Shown piece by piece: positions 5,848 to 5,915 of a stretch of 5,915 nucleotides of DNA (its first letter is position 1; every line of letters starts with the position of its first letter). The notes below the pieces were generated by a model. That model saw only the letters and a list, made by a program, of their open reading frames with translations, had not been told where the DNA came from and did not search any database. Source of the stretch: Lachnospiraceae bacterium UBA1778. GTDB lineage: Bacteria > Bacillota > Clostridia > Lachnospirales > Lachnospiraceae. Position numbers and translations under genes: made by a program. Where the stretch lies: the NCBI GenBank assembly GCA_002315255.1, contig DCGM01000026.1, positions 1 to 5,915 on the forward strand. Reading direction: 5' to 3'.

Positions 5848-5915
5848 CGGGGCGTGGCTCAGTTTGGTAGAGCGCCTGAATGGGGTTCAGGAGGCCGCAA
5901 GTTCGATTCTTGTCG
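5848..5915 (+). tRNA. tRNA-Pro (anticodon GGG), 3' end cut off by the window
   Basis: The cloverleaf can be followed in order: acceptor 5' strand CGGGGCG (5848-5854), D stem GCTC/GAGC (5857-5860, 5870-5873), anticodon stem CCTGA/TCAGG (5875-5879, 5887-5891) around loop ATGGGGT, a 5-base variable loop, and T stem GCAAG/CTTGT (5897-5901, 5909-5913) around TTCGATT. The anticodon GGG (5882-5884) reads CCC and CCU proline codons. The last two bases of the window, CG, begin the 3' acceptor strand. The remaining acceptor bases, and any encoded CCA, lie beyond the edge. It is divergent from the operon and functionally unrelated to it. Confidence 0.95.

Overview
The window holds one four-gene catabolic operon on the minus strand and, upstream of it, a divergent proline tRNA gene on the plus strand that runs off the right edge. 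Moderately high GC, strong AGGAGG-type ribosome binding sites and the protein families suggest an anaerobic member of the Bacillota (Clostridia-like). This is inference from style, not from a marker gene.

In transcription order (right to left) the operon encodes: a PfkB-family sugar-acid kinase, most likely 2-keto-3-deoxygluconate kinase (4550-5623); a full-length decarboxylating 6-phosphogluconate dehydrogenase (3005-4456); a LarA-superfamily nickel-pincer-nucleotide racemase/epimerase (1654-2931); and a tagaturonate/fructuronate epimerase of the UxaE family (76-1536). Together they point to use of hexuronates (galacturonate and glucuronate, as from pectin). UxaE joins the galacturonate and glucuronate arms at the ketouronate level, and the kinase feeds the Entner-Doudoroff end. 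The LarA homologue beside gnd suggests a side route: D-mannonate epimerised at C2 to D-gluconate, then phosphorylated and decarboxylated by Gnd to ribulose 5-phosphate. The isomerase, reductases, dehydratase, gluconate kinase and the larB/C/E cofactor genes that this needs are not in the window.

The non-coding parts are unusually structured. The kinase-gnd gap is filled by about five copies of a 20-bp tandem repeat that supplies the kinase stop codon and runs up to the gnd ribosome binding site. The gnd-larA gap holds a 9-bp GC-rich hairpin. The larA-uxaE gap holds two hairpins whose arms can also pair with each other, the second followed by a T-run just before the uxaE ribosome binding site, which looks like an intercistronic attenuator. 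The 224-bp divergent region (5624-5847) carries a promoter for the operon, a near-consensus promoter for the tRNA, and several short direct and inverted repeats that may be operator sites.

At the left edge (1-75) nothing is firm. One plus-strand frame could be the last 21 codons of a convergent gene.
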